Positions 25,662 to 33,906 of a stretch of DNA of 36,637 nt are shown piece by piece; position 1 is the stretch's first letter; every line of letters begins with the position of its first letter. The notes under the pieces are model-generated. The model saw nothing but the letters and a program-made list of their open reading frames with translations. It ran no database searches and was not told where the DNA came from. Source of the stretch: Corallococcus sp. CA053C. GTDB taxonomy: Bacteria; Myxococcota; Myxococcia; Myxococcales; Myxococcaceae. Both the position numbers and the translations under genes were made by a program. The DNA lies in the NCBI RefSeq assembly GCF_003611675.1, contig NZ_RAWA01000049.1, forward strand, positions 1 to 36,637. Direction: 5' to 3'.

Positions 25662-27062
25662 TTAGTGACTCCCTTTGGGGGCGGCCGTGCCCGTCAGGGC
25701 GGCCACCACGCGCTCCAGCCGCATGCCGCGACTGGCCTTCACCAGCACCACGTCACCGGGCACGAGCCGGGGCGTCAACCACGCCACCAGGGGCTCCACG
25801 TCGGTGAAGTGCGCGCCAGCCTCTCCCAGCTTCGCGGTCTGGTGCCCACCGGAGGACCGGGGGCCGAAGAACGCGACCAGCGAGGCATGCCGCGCGACGA
25901 GCTCGCCCAGGTGGGCATGGGCCTCGAACTCGCCCGCGCCCAGCTCCAGCATGTCGCCCAGCACCGCCACCGCCCGGCCACCCTTGGGCACCAGCGTGCC
26001 CAGCGTGACGAGCGCCGCTTCCATGGAAGCGGGGTTGGCGTTGTAGCAGTCGTCCACCACCATCACGCCGTTCGGGGCGTCGAGGATGTTGAGGCGCCGC
26101 GCGTACGGCCGCGCCGTCTCCAGGCCGCGCACGCACTCCTCGGGGGAGTAGCCCAGCGCCAGCGCCGTCGCGAACGCCGCCGTCGCGTTCTGCGCGTTGT
26201 GCGGCCCCACGAAGTGCAGGCGCACCGGCCAGTCCCGCTGGGCGTAACGGACCGTGGCCACCATGCCGTCGCGCCCCAGCGTCTCGATGCCGGTGAGGCG
26301 CACGTCGGCGCCCTCCGCCCGGCCAAACGTGAGGTGCTTCGCGCCGCTGCGCGCGGCCTGGTGCACGATGAGCGCGTCGTCCAGGTTCACCACCGCGGTG
26401 GCCTGGGGCAGCAGCTCGCGGAACAGCTCGCCTTCCGCCTCCGCCACACCCTCCAGGCTGCCCAGCCCTTCCAGGTGCTCCGGCTGGACCACCGTGATGA
26501 CGCCCGCGTCGGGCCGCACCCGGCGCGTCAGCCGTTCGATTTCGCCCGGCTGGTTCATCCCCACTTCGATGACCGCCGCCACATGGGACGGCTCCAGCCG
26601 GAAGAGCGTCAACGGGACGCCGACCTCGTTGTTGAAGTTGCCTTCGGTCTTCAGCGCGGGGCCCCGCGTGGCGAGGATGGCACCCACCATCTCCTTGGTG
26701 GTCGTCTTCCCGTTGGAGCCCCCCACCGCCGCCACCGGGATGCGGAAGCGACGGCGGTGCAGCGCACCCAGGCCGCCCAACGCGGCCAGGGTGTCGTCCA
26801 CCTCGTAGAGCGTGAAGTTCGCGGGCAGGGCCGGCAGCGCCCTGCCCCGCTTCACCACCGCCCCCGCGGCCCCTCCACGCATGGCGCCGTCCACGAAGTC
26901 GTGGGCGTCGAAGCGCTCGCCCTGGAGCGCCACGAAGAGGCACCCCGGGGTGAGTGACCGCGTGTCGGTGCAGACGGCGGGAAACCCCGCGGGGACAGCG
27001 TCCCCACGGCGGGTCGCCCCGGTCGCCTGCACCACCTCATCGTCGGAGAATCGAGCGGACAT
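25662..27062 (-). CDS. murF: UDP-N-acetylmuramoyl-tripeptide--D-alanyl-D-alanine ligase
   Basis: This 466-residue Mur ligase adds the D-Ala-D-Ala made by Ddl. Motifs: TDTRSLTPGCLFVAL (about 32-46), P-loop GSNGKTTTK (115-123), EVGMNQPGEI, and VVDDCYNANPASM in the C-terminal domain. It starts 36 bases after murE. The ATG lacks an obvious ribosome-binding site. Confidence 0.97.
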   Translation of the reverse strand: MSARFSDDEVVQATGATRRGDAVPAGFPAVCTDTRSLTPGCLFVALQGERFDAHDFVDGAMRGGAAGAVVKRGRALPALPANFTLYEVDDTLAALGGLGALHRRRFRIPVAAVGGSNGKTTTKEMVGAILATRGPALKTEGNFNNEVGVPLTLFRLEPSHVAAVIEVGMNQPGEIERLTRRVRPDAGVITVVQPEHLEGLGSLEGVAEAEGELFRELLPQATAVVNLDDALIVHQAARSGAKHLTFGRAEGADVRLTGIETLGRDGMVATVRYAQRDWPVRLHFVGPHNAQNATAAFATALALGYSPEECVRGLETARPYARRLNILDAPNGVMVVDDCYNANPASMEAALVTLGTLVPKGGRAVAVLGDMLELGAGEFEAHAHLGELVARHASLVAFFGPRSSGGHQTAKLGEAGAHFTDVEPLVAWLTPRLVPGDVVLVKASRGMRLERVVAALTGTAAPKGSH

Positions 27063-27098
27063 GAAGTGGGCGCAGGAGGTGGCGGTGGGCCTTCAAGC

Positions 27099-28637
27099 TC
27101 AGCCCGGGATGCGGTTGGCCAGGGCCTTGGCGGCGACCTCGCGGTCGTCGAAGGCGTGCTTCTCGCTGCCCACCGTCTGGTAGGTCTCGTGGCCCTTGCC
27201 GGCGATGAGGACGACGTCGTCGTCCTTGGCCAGGTTGATGACCTGCTCGATGGCGGCGCGGCGGTCCGCGTCCACGAGGTAGCCCTTCTCCCCGACCTTC
27301 GCCTTGCCCGCGGAGATGCGGCGCAGGCCGCCCTTCTCCAGGCCCGGCGTCACCTCCGCGATGATGGCCTCCGGGTCCTCCGTGCGCGGGTTGTCGCTGG
27401 TCACCATCACCAGGTCGGCACCCTCCGCGGCCACGGCGCCCATCAGCGGACGCTTGCCCTTGTCGCGGTCGCCGCCGCAGCCGAAGACGACGATGACGCG
27501 GCCCTTGGCCAGCGTGCGCGCCGCTTCGATGGAGCGCTTGAGCGCGTCATCCGTGTGCGCGTAGTCCACCAGCACGGCCGGCGCGGGGCCGCCGCGGTGG
27601 TTCTCCGCGCGGTCCATGCGGCCGGACACCTTGGAGACCAGCTCGATGCCGCTCTTCACGTCCGAGCGCGAGATGCCCGCGCCCAGCGCGATGCCCGTGG
27701 CCAGGAGGATGTTCTCCAGGTTGTGGGGGCCCAGCAGCTTGCTCTTGATCTTGATGTCGCCCGCGGGCGTCTTGAGCGTGGCCTCGATGCCCTTGAGCGA
27801 GAAGGTCGCGTCCGAAGCCGAAATCTCACCGGGCCCCAGGCGGCTGAACTTCCACGCCATGCGCTTCTGGCCGCGCAGCTCGTTGTAGATGCGGCTGGCG
27901 AAGGTGTCGTCGCCGTTCACCACCGCGGTGCCCGTGGCGGCGAGGTTCTCCGCGAAGAGCTTGCGCTTGACCTGGAAGTACTCCTCCATGTCCTTGTGGT
28001 AGTCCAGGTGGTCGCGGGACAGGTTGCTGAAGCCCACGGCCTTGAACGTGAGCCCGTGCACGCGCTCCTGCGCGAGCGCGTGGCTGGACACCTCCATCAC
28101 CACCGTCTCCACCCCGGCATCCACCATCTCGCGGAAGATGCGGTGCAGCTCCAGCGGGTCCGGCGTGGTGTTGGCCAGCTCCGTCGTCTTGCCGCCGAAC
28201 TTGTAGCCCAGCGTCCCGATGACGCCGGGAGCGGAGGAGCCCGAGTACATGGCGGCCGTCGCGAGGATGGCCTCCAGCAGGTACGTCGTCGTCGTCTTCC
28301 CGTTCGTTCCCGTGACGCCCAGGAGCGTCAGCTTGTCGGCGGGGCGGCCGTAGAAGTTCGCCGCGATGAGGGCCAGCGCCTTGCGCGCGCTGCTCACCTT
28401 GAAGAACGGCACCTGCGAGGACTGCCCCTGCTTCTCTGACACCACGGCCACGGCACCGCGAGACACGGCCTCACCAATGAACTGGGCCCCATCTTCCTTC
28501 AGGCCGGGCACGGCGATGAAGAGGTCCCCCGGCTTCACGCGCCGCGAATCCTGCGTCACTCCCGTGACGTCGACCGCGGAACGGCCGCCCGAGGTCTGCT
28601 CGGCTCCACACCCTGCGAGGACATCCGTCAGCTTCAT
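27099..28637 (-). CDS. murE: UDP-N-acetylmuramoyl-L-alanyl-D-glutamate--2,6-diaminopimelate ligase
   Basis: This 512-residue Mur ligase has the P-loop GTNGKTTTT at 110-118, MEVSSHAL, LSRDHLDYHKDMEEY, and DNPR at 415-418, the signature of meso-diaminopimelate specificity rather than lysine. It adds the third stem-peptide residue. GGGGAAG before the ATG is a good ribosome-binding site, and the PBP gene ends 51 bases upstream. Confidence 0.97.
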   Translation of the reverse strand: MKLTDVLAGCGAEQTSGGRSAVDVTGVTQDSRRVKPGDLFIAVPGLKEDGAQFIGEAVSRGAVAVVSEKQGQSSQVPFFKVSSARKALALIAANFYGRPADKLTLLGVTGTNGKTTTTYLLEAILATAAMYSGSSAPGVIGTLGYKFGGKTTELANTTPDPLELHRIFREMVDAGVETVVMEVSSHALAQERVHGLTFKAVGFSNLSRDHLDYHKDMEEYFQVKRKLFAENLAATGTAVVNGDDTFASRIYNELRGQKRMAWKFSRLGPGEISASDATFSLKGIEATLKTPAGDIKIKSKLLGPHNLENILLATGIALGAGISRSDVKSGIELVSKVSGRMDRAENHRGGPAPAVLVDYAHTDDALKRSIEAARTLAKGRVIVVFGCGGDRDKGKRPLMGAVAAEGADLVMVTSDNPRTEDPEAIIAEVTPGLEKGGLRRISAGKAKVGEKGYLVDADRRAAIEQVINLAKDDDVVLIAGKGHETYQTVGSEKHAFDDREVAAKALANRIPG

Positions 28638-28688
28638 CTCTTCCCCTTCACACGCATTGCTGATGCGGGGCCTGGAAAGGACACGGCC

Positions 28689-30710
28689 TCATTGCCGCGT
28701 CGCCAGTTCCAGCGTCACCCGGGCCCCCTTCTCCACCAGCGCACCGGCGGGGGGGGTCTGAGACACCACTCGTCCACTGCCTTGCAGCTGTGGCTCCAAC
28801 GCCGCGGCAAGCAACTTCACCACGGCTTCGCGACCCGCCTGACCCTGGACGTCCGGCACACGCACCGTGCCGGGCTCCGGAGTCTCGGTCACCGCTTCCG
28901 CCAGGACCGCCCGTACCGGCACGGCCTTCGCCAACGCCTTCGATGCCGGAGGGGGCACCGGAGACGCAGCGGCCGCGGCCACCTCGGCGGGTGCCACCGT
29001 ACGGGACGGGGGCACGGCCAGGTGGGCCATGGCGGCGGTAGCGATTTCCTTGAAGGCAGGGGCAGCCACGTTCCCCCCGTATACGTCCGTCTTCGGTTCG
29101 TCCACTATCACGAGAATCACGGCGCGCGGGGCCTCGGCCGGCACCATGCCCGCAAAAGACGCGATGCGTTTGTCGGAATACCCCCGTGCCACCGGGTCCG
29201 CCTTCTGCGCGGTGCCCGTCTTTCCGGCCACGCGGTAGTCCTCCATGGCGGCCTTGGGGGCGGTTCCTCCCTTGACCACCACGCTCTCGAGCATGCCCAC
29301 GACCTGCCGCGCCACCCTCTGGGAAACGACCCGGCGCAGCTGCGTGGGCTGGTTCTCCAGCAGCACCATGCCGTCCGGGTCCACCACCTTGGAGATGAGG
29401 TACGGGCGCATCAGGACGCCGTCGTTGGCCAGCGCGCCGTAGGCCGCCGCCAGCTGCACGGCGGTGGACGTCATGCCCTGGCCGAAGGATTGGGTGGCCA
29501 GGGAGATGTCCGATTTCGGAAACGGGATGCTGCCCCGGCTCTCCCCCGTCAGCGCCAGGCCCGTGCGCTCCGCGAAGCCGAAGGCGTGGTAGGCGGCGAC
29601 CAGCTTCTCGCGGCCCAGGGCCTCCGCCACCTTCGCGGCGCCGATGTTGGAGGACACCTGGAGGATGCCCTCCGGCGTCATCCAGCCGTGCGGGTGGGTG
29701 TCGTTGACGGTGTGGCGGCCGATGCGCCACGCGCCGTTCTCGCAGAAGAACAGCGAGTCCGGCGTGACGGCCTTCTCTTCCAGCGCGGCGGCCACCACGA
29801 AGGCCTTCATCGTGGAGCCGGGCTCGAAGGCGTCCAGCGCGGCGCGGTTGCGGATGGCGTTCTTCACGCCGTCTTCCGGCGTGTTGGGGTTGAAGCGCGG
29901 GTTGTTGGCGAGCGCCAGCAGCTCACCGGTGCGCGGATCCAACACCACCGCCATGCCGGCGATGGCCTTCGCGTCGTCCACCGCCTTGGCCAGCGCCTTC
30001 TCCGCGACGTACTGGAGGTGGCGGTCCAGCGTGAGCGTCACCGCGGCACCCTGGCGCTCCAGCGGATCCAACGCGCCCTGCACCATCAGCTTGCGGCCCT
30101 TGGCGTCGCGGAAGCCGGAGGTGCGCGCGTTCTGCCCGGACAGCTCGTCCTCGAAGGCGAGCTCCAGGCCCTCCAGGCCGTGGCCGTCCGTGCCCACCAT
30201 GCCGACGATGTGCGCGCCCAGCTCGCGCTGGGGATAGAAGCGCTTGGGCTCCTTGGTGAAGCCCAGGCCCGGAAGCCCCAGCGCCTTCACCGCCTCCACC
30301 TCCTGCGGCTTCGCCTGGCGCTTCACCCACGCGAAGCGCTTGGCGCGGCCCAGGCGCGAGGCGACGTCGTTGGGGTCCAGGTGCACGGCCTTCGCGAGCA
30401 GCCGCGACGCCTGCCGCACGTCCGGGAGCAGGGACGGATCCACCCAGATGGAGTCCACCTCCACGCTCTGGGCGAGCGGCGTGCCGCGCCGGTCGAAGAT
30501 GTCGCCGCGGCGGGCCGGGATGTCGATCTGCCGGACGTACTGGTCCTGCGCCAGCCCCCGCAGCTTCTCCTGCTGGAAGACCTGGAGGTAGACCGCGCGG
30601 GCGAACGCGGTACCCAAAAGCGTGAGGAACAGCCCGAACAGCAGCTGGACCCGCAGCTTGAGCCACTTCGCGTTGGATTCGGGCGCCCGCGCGCTCTTGA
30701 AGTCCCTCAC
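28689..30710 (-). CDS. ftsI: Division-type penicillin-binding protein (FtsI/PBP3-like transpeptidase) with C-terminal PASTA domain
   Basis: The 673-residue class B PBP has a cytoplasmic stub, one membrane helix (about 21-42), a dimerisation/pedestal domain, and a transpeptidase domain with SxxK at S299-T-M-K302, SSN at 353-355 and KTGT at 497-500. A Pro/Ala-rich linker (about 560-605) leads to one PASTA domain (about 612-672; VRVPDVQGQ, VVSQTPPAGALVEKGARV). It crosslinks septal peptidoglycan with FtsW. PASTA on the division PBP is typical of Gram-positives and SpoVD/PBP2x-type enzymes and less common in Gram-negatives. The GTG start overlaps the ftsL stop (GTGA). Confidence 0.94.
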   Translation of the reverse strand: MRDFKSARAPESNAKWLKLRVQLLFGLFLTLLGTAFARAVYLQVFQQEKLRGLAQDQYVRQIDIPARRGDIFDRRGTPLAQSVEVDSIWVDPSLLPDVRQASRLLAKAVHLDPNDVASRLGRAKRFAWVKRQAKPQEVEAVKALGLPGLGFTKEPKRFYPQRELGAHIVGMVGTDGHGLEGLELAFEDELSGQNARTSGFRDAKGRKLMVQGALDPLERQGAAVTLTLDRHLQYVAEKALAKAVDDAKAIAGMAVVLDPRTGELLALANNPRFNPNTPEDGVKNAIRNRAALDAFEPGSTMKAFVVAAALEEKAVTPDSLFFCENGAWRIGRHTVNDTHPHGWMTPEGILQVSSNIGAAKVAEALGREKLVAAYHAFGFAERTGLALTGESRGSIPFPKSDISLATQSFGQGMTSTAVQLAAAYGALANDGVLMRPYLISKVVDPDGMVLLENQPTQLRRVVSQRVARQVVGMLESVVVKGGTAPKAAMEDYRVAGKTGTAQKADPVARGYSDKRIASFAGMVPAEAPRAVILVIVDEPKTDVYGGNVAAPAFKEIATAAMAHLAVPPSRTVAPAEVAAAAASPVPPPASKALAKAVPVRAVLAEAVTETPEPGTVRVPDVQGQAGREAVVKLLAAALEPQLQGSGRVVSQTPPAGALVEKGARVTLELATRQ

Positions 30711-31099
30711 CGCTGGGTCCCCCGCTCCGCCACGCGGACGGACGGCGCCGACGAACGGGCCTGCGCGGTGCGCGAGTCCTGCACGCGCTCATCCGCCACG
30801 GACACCACGGCGCCGCCCCGGGGCATCGCCATGCCCAGCTGCTCGCGCGCGACGCGCTCCAGGCGGCCGGGGGCCTTGAGCGTGGCCAGCTCCAGCTTGA
30901 GCCGGTCGTTCTCCCGGGTCAGCGAGCGGCTCTCGCCCTCCGCGTTGGACAGCCGGTAGCCCATGTCCACCACCAGCACGCGGCTCGTCACGTGGAGAAT
31001 GCCCACCGCGGTGAACAGCGCGAAGAGCGCCACGGCGGGCAGCAGGTGCATCAGCACGCCGGCCACGGAGACGGTGTTGCGCGGAAGGGCCTTGCTCAT
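30707..31099 (-). CDS. ftsL: Cell division protein FtsL
   Basis: The 130-residue bitopic protein has a short N-terminus, a membrane helix at about 14-37 and a periplasmic coiled coil at about 50-90 ([20 protein letters not shown]), followed by EQLGMAMP, typical of FtsL. The C-terminus is low-complexity Arg/Ser/Ala. Position between rsmH and the PBP is classical. The start overlaps the rsmH stop (ATGA). It would form a complex with FtsB and FtsQ that activates FtsWI. Confidence 0.88.
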   Translation of the reverse strand: MSKALPRNTVSVAGVLMHLLPAVALFALFTAVGILHVTSRVLVVDMGYRLSNAEGESRSLTRENDRLKLELATLKAPGRLERVAREQLGMAMPRGGAVVSVADERVQDSRTAQARSSAPSVRVAERGTQR

Positions 31100-32001
31100 C
31101 GGATCTTCTCCACCGCGCGCAGGTGCGCGCTACGAGAGCGGGGGTTGGCCTGGACTTCCGCATCGGAAGCCGCGACGGCCTTCTTGGACACGAGGGCGAA
31201 GTCGCCCTGGCTGTTGCACACGCACACCGGGAAGCCCGGCGGACAGCTGCAGCCTCCCACGAGGGCCTTGAAGGCTTCCTTCACCTTGCGGTCCTCCAGG
31301 GAGTGGAACGAGATGACGGCGGCGCGGCCCCCCACCTTGAGGAGCGCCGGCAGCGAGGCCAGGAGCGCGTCCAGCGCCTCCAGCTCCCCGTTCACCGCCA
31401 TGCGCAGCGCCTGGAACGTGCGGGTGGCCACGTGGATGCGGTCCGGCCACGCCTTGCGCGGCACCGCGCGCTTCACCACCTCCGCGGCCTCCAGCGTGCG
31501 CTGCGGCAGCGCGCGCTTGAGCTCCCGGGCGATGGGCCGCGCGAAGGGCTCTTCGCCGTAGTCACGGAGGATCTGCGCGAGGTCGCGCTCGTCGGTGATG
31601 GCGATGAGCTCCGCGGCGGTGGGGCCGGTGTCGCCCATGCGCATGTCCAGCGGGCCGTCCTTCATGAAGGAGAAGCCGCGCTCGGCCACGTCCAGTTGGG
31701 GCGAGGACACGCCCAGGTCCACCAGCACGCCGTCCACGGGGAGCAGATCCTTCGCCACCTGGAACAGCTCCGCGAAGTTGCCCTGCCGGGCCTGGAAGCG
31801 CGCGTGGCCGCCCATGCGGGCCGTGGCCGCCGCGAGCGCCACCGGGTCGCGGTCCACGCCCACCACCGTGGCGCCCCGGGCGAGGAGCGCTTCGGAGTGG
31901 CCGCCGCCGCCGAGCGTGCCGTCGAGGATCACCTTGCCCTCCGCCGGGAGCAGGACCTCCACCGTCTCGTGGAGCAGGACGGTCTGGTGCTGGAAGTCCA
32001 C
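31096..32001 (-). CDS. rsmH: 16S rRNA (cytosine1402-N4)-methyltransferase
   Basis: The 301-residue MraW/RsmH protein methylates N4 of C1402 in 16S rRNA using SAM. The SAM site is [14 protein letters not shown] (about 27-40). Other signatures are [25 protein letters not shown], and [10 protein letters not shown] near the C-terminus. GTG 32001 is chosen because family similarity begins there ([10 protein letters not shown]); an in-frame ATG at 32073 would add 24 residues and overlap the STAS gene by 44 bases. Neither start has a good ribosome-binding site. Confidence 0.94.
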   Translation of the reverse strand: MDFQHQTVLLHETVEVLLPAEGKVILDGTLGGGGHSEALLARGATVVGVDRDPVALAAATARMGGHARFQARQGNFAELFQVAKDLLPVDGVLVDLGVSSPQLDVAERGFSFMKDGPLDMRMGDTGPTAAELIAITDERDLAQILRDYGEEPFARPIARELKRALPQRTLEAAEVVKRAVPRKAWPDRIHVATRTFQALRMAVNGELEALDALLASLPALLKVGGRAAVISFHSLEDRKVKEAFKALVGGCSCPPGFPVCVCNSQGDFALVSKKAVAASDAEVQANPRSRSAHLRAVEKIR

Positions 32002-32029
32002 GAGGGGGGCCCGGGCGAGGTTCAGGGGT

Positions 32030-32413
32030 TCAGACGAAGGGAGCGCGCGAGAGCGAGAAGGCCGCCCGGGCATCGTTCATGTGCGGGTACAGCTCGAAGG
32101 CGTCGTGGGCGCCGGCCGCGCGGAAGATGGCGGCCAGGTACGGCGACAGCCCGGACAGCTTCACGTCGCCACCGGCGCGGCGGAACGCCTCCGTGCGGGC
32201 CACCAGCGGGCGCACGCCTCGGTAGTTCAGGTGCGACACGTCCGCGAAGTCCAGCACCACCTGGCGGATGCCCCGGTGCAGCTTGTGCATCAGGTCCTCG
32301 CACAGCTTCGAGAGGTCGTCCTCGCCCAGCTCGCCCTCCAGCATGAGGGTCTCCACGCGCTCGGAGCCCGCCAGCGCCGCCCTGTTCCGTCGAACCTCCT
32401 GCATCTGGTCCAT
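32030..32413 (-). CDS. STAS-domain protein (anti-sigma-factor-antagonist-like)
   Basis: The 127-residue single-domain protein has the STAS core [20 protein letters not shown] (about 51-70) and [30 protein letters not shown]. In SpoIIAA-type proteins the loop reads DSSG and one Ser is phosphorylated by an anti-sigma kinase. Here it reads N63-Y-R-G66, so that switch residue is missing and regulation must differ. It sits between mraZ and rsmH in the same orientation, 63 bases after mraZ and 28 before rsmH, a position not occupied in the textbook dcw cluster. No partner kinase or sigma factor is in view. Confidence 0.85.
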   Translation of the reverse strand: MDQMQEVRRNRAALAGSERVETLMLEGELGEDDLSKLCEDLMHKLHRGIRQVVLDFADVSHLNYRGVRPLVARTEAFRRAGGDVKLSGLSPYLAAIFRAAGAHDAFELYPHMNDARAAFSLSRAPFV

Positions 32414-32476
32414 GCGCTGCCACCCTTCCGCGGAGAACTACTTCGCGAGAACTTCCGGCTGCTGTCGACTTCCTGG

Positions 32477-32929
32477 CTACGGCTGGCGCAGCTCGCCCAG
32501 CACCCGCAACACGTCCTGGGAGGTGGCTTCCTGGCGCGCATCCGCCTGCGCCTTCGCCCAACCGTCCAGGCTCCAAAGCTCAATCACCTTCACCATCCCC
32601 GCCCACACCACGTCCTTCTCCAGCTTCGCGTACGACCTGAGCGACGGCGGGATGAGCAGCCGGCCCAGCTTGTCCAACGGGCACTCCTGCGCGCTGGCCA
32701 CGTACAGCCGCATCAACGTCTTGACCCCCGGCTCCATGGGGTTGCGCCGGGCGAGCGCGGTCTCCAACGCCTCCCACTCCCGCACCGGGTAGGCGTGGAG
32801 GCAGGGGTCCAGGGCCGTGGTGACGATGAGCCGCTCGTCGTAGGCGCCCACCAACGTCTCCCGCAGCTTGGCCGGGAGGCTGGTGCGCCCCTTCGCGTCG
32901 ATCTGGTGCTCATAGACGCCTCGGAACAC
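32477..32929 (-). CDS. mraZ: Transcriptional regulator MraZ
   Basis: The 150-residue protein has two AbrB-like swapped-hairpin repeats: [20 protein letters not shown] (1-20) with LPAKLR, and [14 protein letters not shown]. MraZ forms ring oligomers that bind direct TGGG-type repeats upstream of its own gene and in E. coli represses the dcw cluster. Start is GTG 32929. It is the first dcw gene, with a strong promoter candidate and MraZ-like boxes upstream. Confidence 0.96.
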   Translation of the reverse strand: MFRGVYEHQIDAKGRTSLPAKLRETLVGAYDERLIVTTALDPCLHAYPVREWEALETALARRNPMEPGVKTLMRLYVASAQECPLDKLGRLLIPPSLRSYAKLEKDVVWAGMVKVIELWSLDGWAKAQADARQEATSQDVLRVLGELRQP

Positions 32930-32966
32930 GCGGAACGATCCACCTTTTCAGCCTGGCGCGGGACGG

Positions 32967-32996
32967 ACCACCACTCCTTCCCACTTCTTACCCCTC
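32967..32996 (-). promoter_or_regulatory. MraZ-box-like triple direct repeat
   Basis: On the minus strand three consecutive 10-mers, GAGGGGTAAG, AAGTGGGAAG and GAGTGGTGGT (32996 down to 32967), share xAGxGG with an exact 10-bp period. This matches the spacing of TGGG-type MraZ boxes. They lie just downstream of the predicted start of transcription, as expected for autorepression. Confidence 0.68.
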
Positions 32997-33007
32997 TGCG
33001 GCCGGCA

Positions 33008-33036
33008 TACATACGCGCCCCCCTGGGGGGGGTCAA
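33008..33036 (-). promoter_or_regulatory. Predicted sigma70-type promoter of mraZ and the dcw cluster
   Basis: TTGACC (33036-33031) and TATGTA (33013-33008) on the minus strand are separated by exactly 17 bases. The spacer contains a C6-T-G6 inverted repeat (33018-33030 on the plus strand), which could form a cruciform or hairpin between the two elements. Confidence 0.66.
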
Positions 33037-33162
33037 GAAAGCGCAACAGGTTGGAACACCGCGCGCTCGGCGCCAGACATCCGGGGCCAGGGGGTCCGGG
33101 CCCAACCCTGGCGGTGGGGTGCGCTTGAGTTTTCCCGCCACCCGCCGGAGAGTGGTGGGTAC

Positions 33163-33873
33163 GTGGATACGAACGTTCGACTGAAGGTGGCCTACAAGAC
33201 GCCGCAGTCGTTGGTCGGCGAGTACACCCGGAGCGTGGGCCAGGGCGGCGTCACCCTGGAGACGCGCAAGGCGCTGCCCCTGGGCACGCGGTTCACCTTC
33301 GAGATGCACGCGGGCGGCATGGCGCGCCCGGTGGAGGTGCTGGGCGAGGTCGTCAAGGTGGAGCCCCGCCCGGGCGAGCGCTTCCTGCTCACCGTGCGCT
33401 ACGACGGCTCCGAGGATCGCAGCGGCCTGGACGCGGTGCTCCAGCACATCTTCGCCCAGGAGGAGCAGAACGGCCTGCGCCGCTTCCCGCGCATGCCGCT
33501 GCACCTGCGGGCGCAGGAGGTGGACACCCACGCCCCGTCCTTCATCGTGCGCGACATCTCCCGAGGCGGCGTGGGCCTGGAGGTGGACGCCCCCGCCCTG
33601 CCCCGCGAGGTCCAGGTGGGCGTGCCGTTCCTCCTGGAGATGGACATGAAGGAAGGGCCGCTGCTGCTGCACGGCGAGGTGGCGTGGACGTCCACCCTGC
33701 CGCGCAAGGGCTCCACGGAGGCCGTCACCCCGGGCTTCGGCGCGACGTTCGGCCGGCTGCGGCCGGACATGCTCCAGCGGCTGGAAGCACTGATGGCGCT
33801 GGAGCACCTGCCGCCCGCGCCCTGGCGGGCACGGGTCAGCTTCGGGTTGGACGCCGTGTCGCGGATGCCCTGA
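33163..33873 (+). CDS. Tandem PilZ-like domain protein (putative c-di-GMP receptor)
   Basis: The 236-residue soluble protein from GTG 33163 has two PilZ-like domains. The first (about 1-85) has SVGQGGVTLET but no RxxxR and no Asp before SxGG, so it is probably degenerate (Myxococcus paralogous type). The second (about 104-215) has RRFPR (R106-R110) and DISRGGVGLEV (D131-G136), the RxxxR and DxSxGG elements needed for cyclic-di-GMP binding. It is probably an effector for motility or envelope processes. It is divergent from mraZ with a 233-base gap, and its end lies 33 bases from the opposing acyl-CoA dehydrogenase stop. Confidence 0.85.
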   Translation: MDTNVRLKVAYKTPQSLVGEYTRSVGQGGVTLETRKALPLGTRFTFEMHAGGMARPVEVLGEVVKVEPRPGERFLLTVRYDGSEDRSGLDAVLQHIFAQEEQNGLRRFPRMPLHLRAQEVDTHAPSFIVRDISRGGVGLEVDAPALPREVQVGVPFLLEMDMKEGPLLLHGEVAWTSTLPRKGSTEAVTPGFGATFGRLRPDMLQRLEALMALEHLPPAPWRARVSFGLDAVSRMP

Positions 33874-33906
33874 GGCCTTGGGCCCCAGGCTCCCAGGCTC
33901 GGATTC

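Noticed and set aside
23883-26957. 1024-codon open frame on the plus strand across murD, mraY and murF
   Set aside because: His/Arg/Gln-rich shadow of well-supported genes on the other strand; caused by high GC third positions.
33110-33140. TGGC...TGC sequence before the PilZ gene as a sigma54 promoter
   Set aside because: The GG-to-GC spacing is 9 rather than the required 10 bases.
33880-33900. Short inverted repeat CCTTGGGCCCCAGG between the PilZ and acyl-CoA dehydrogenase genes as a bidirectional terminator
   Set aside because: It has a mismatch, no loop-forming spacer and no T-tract.
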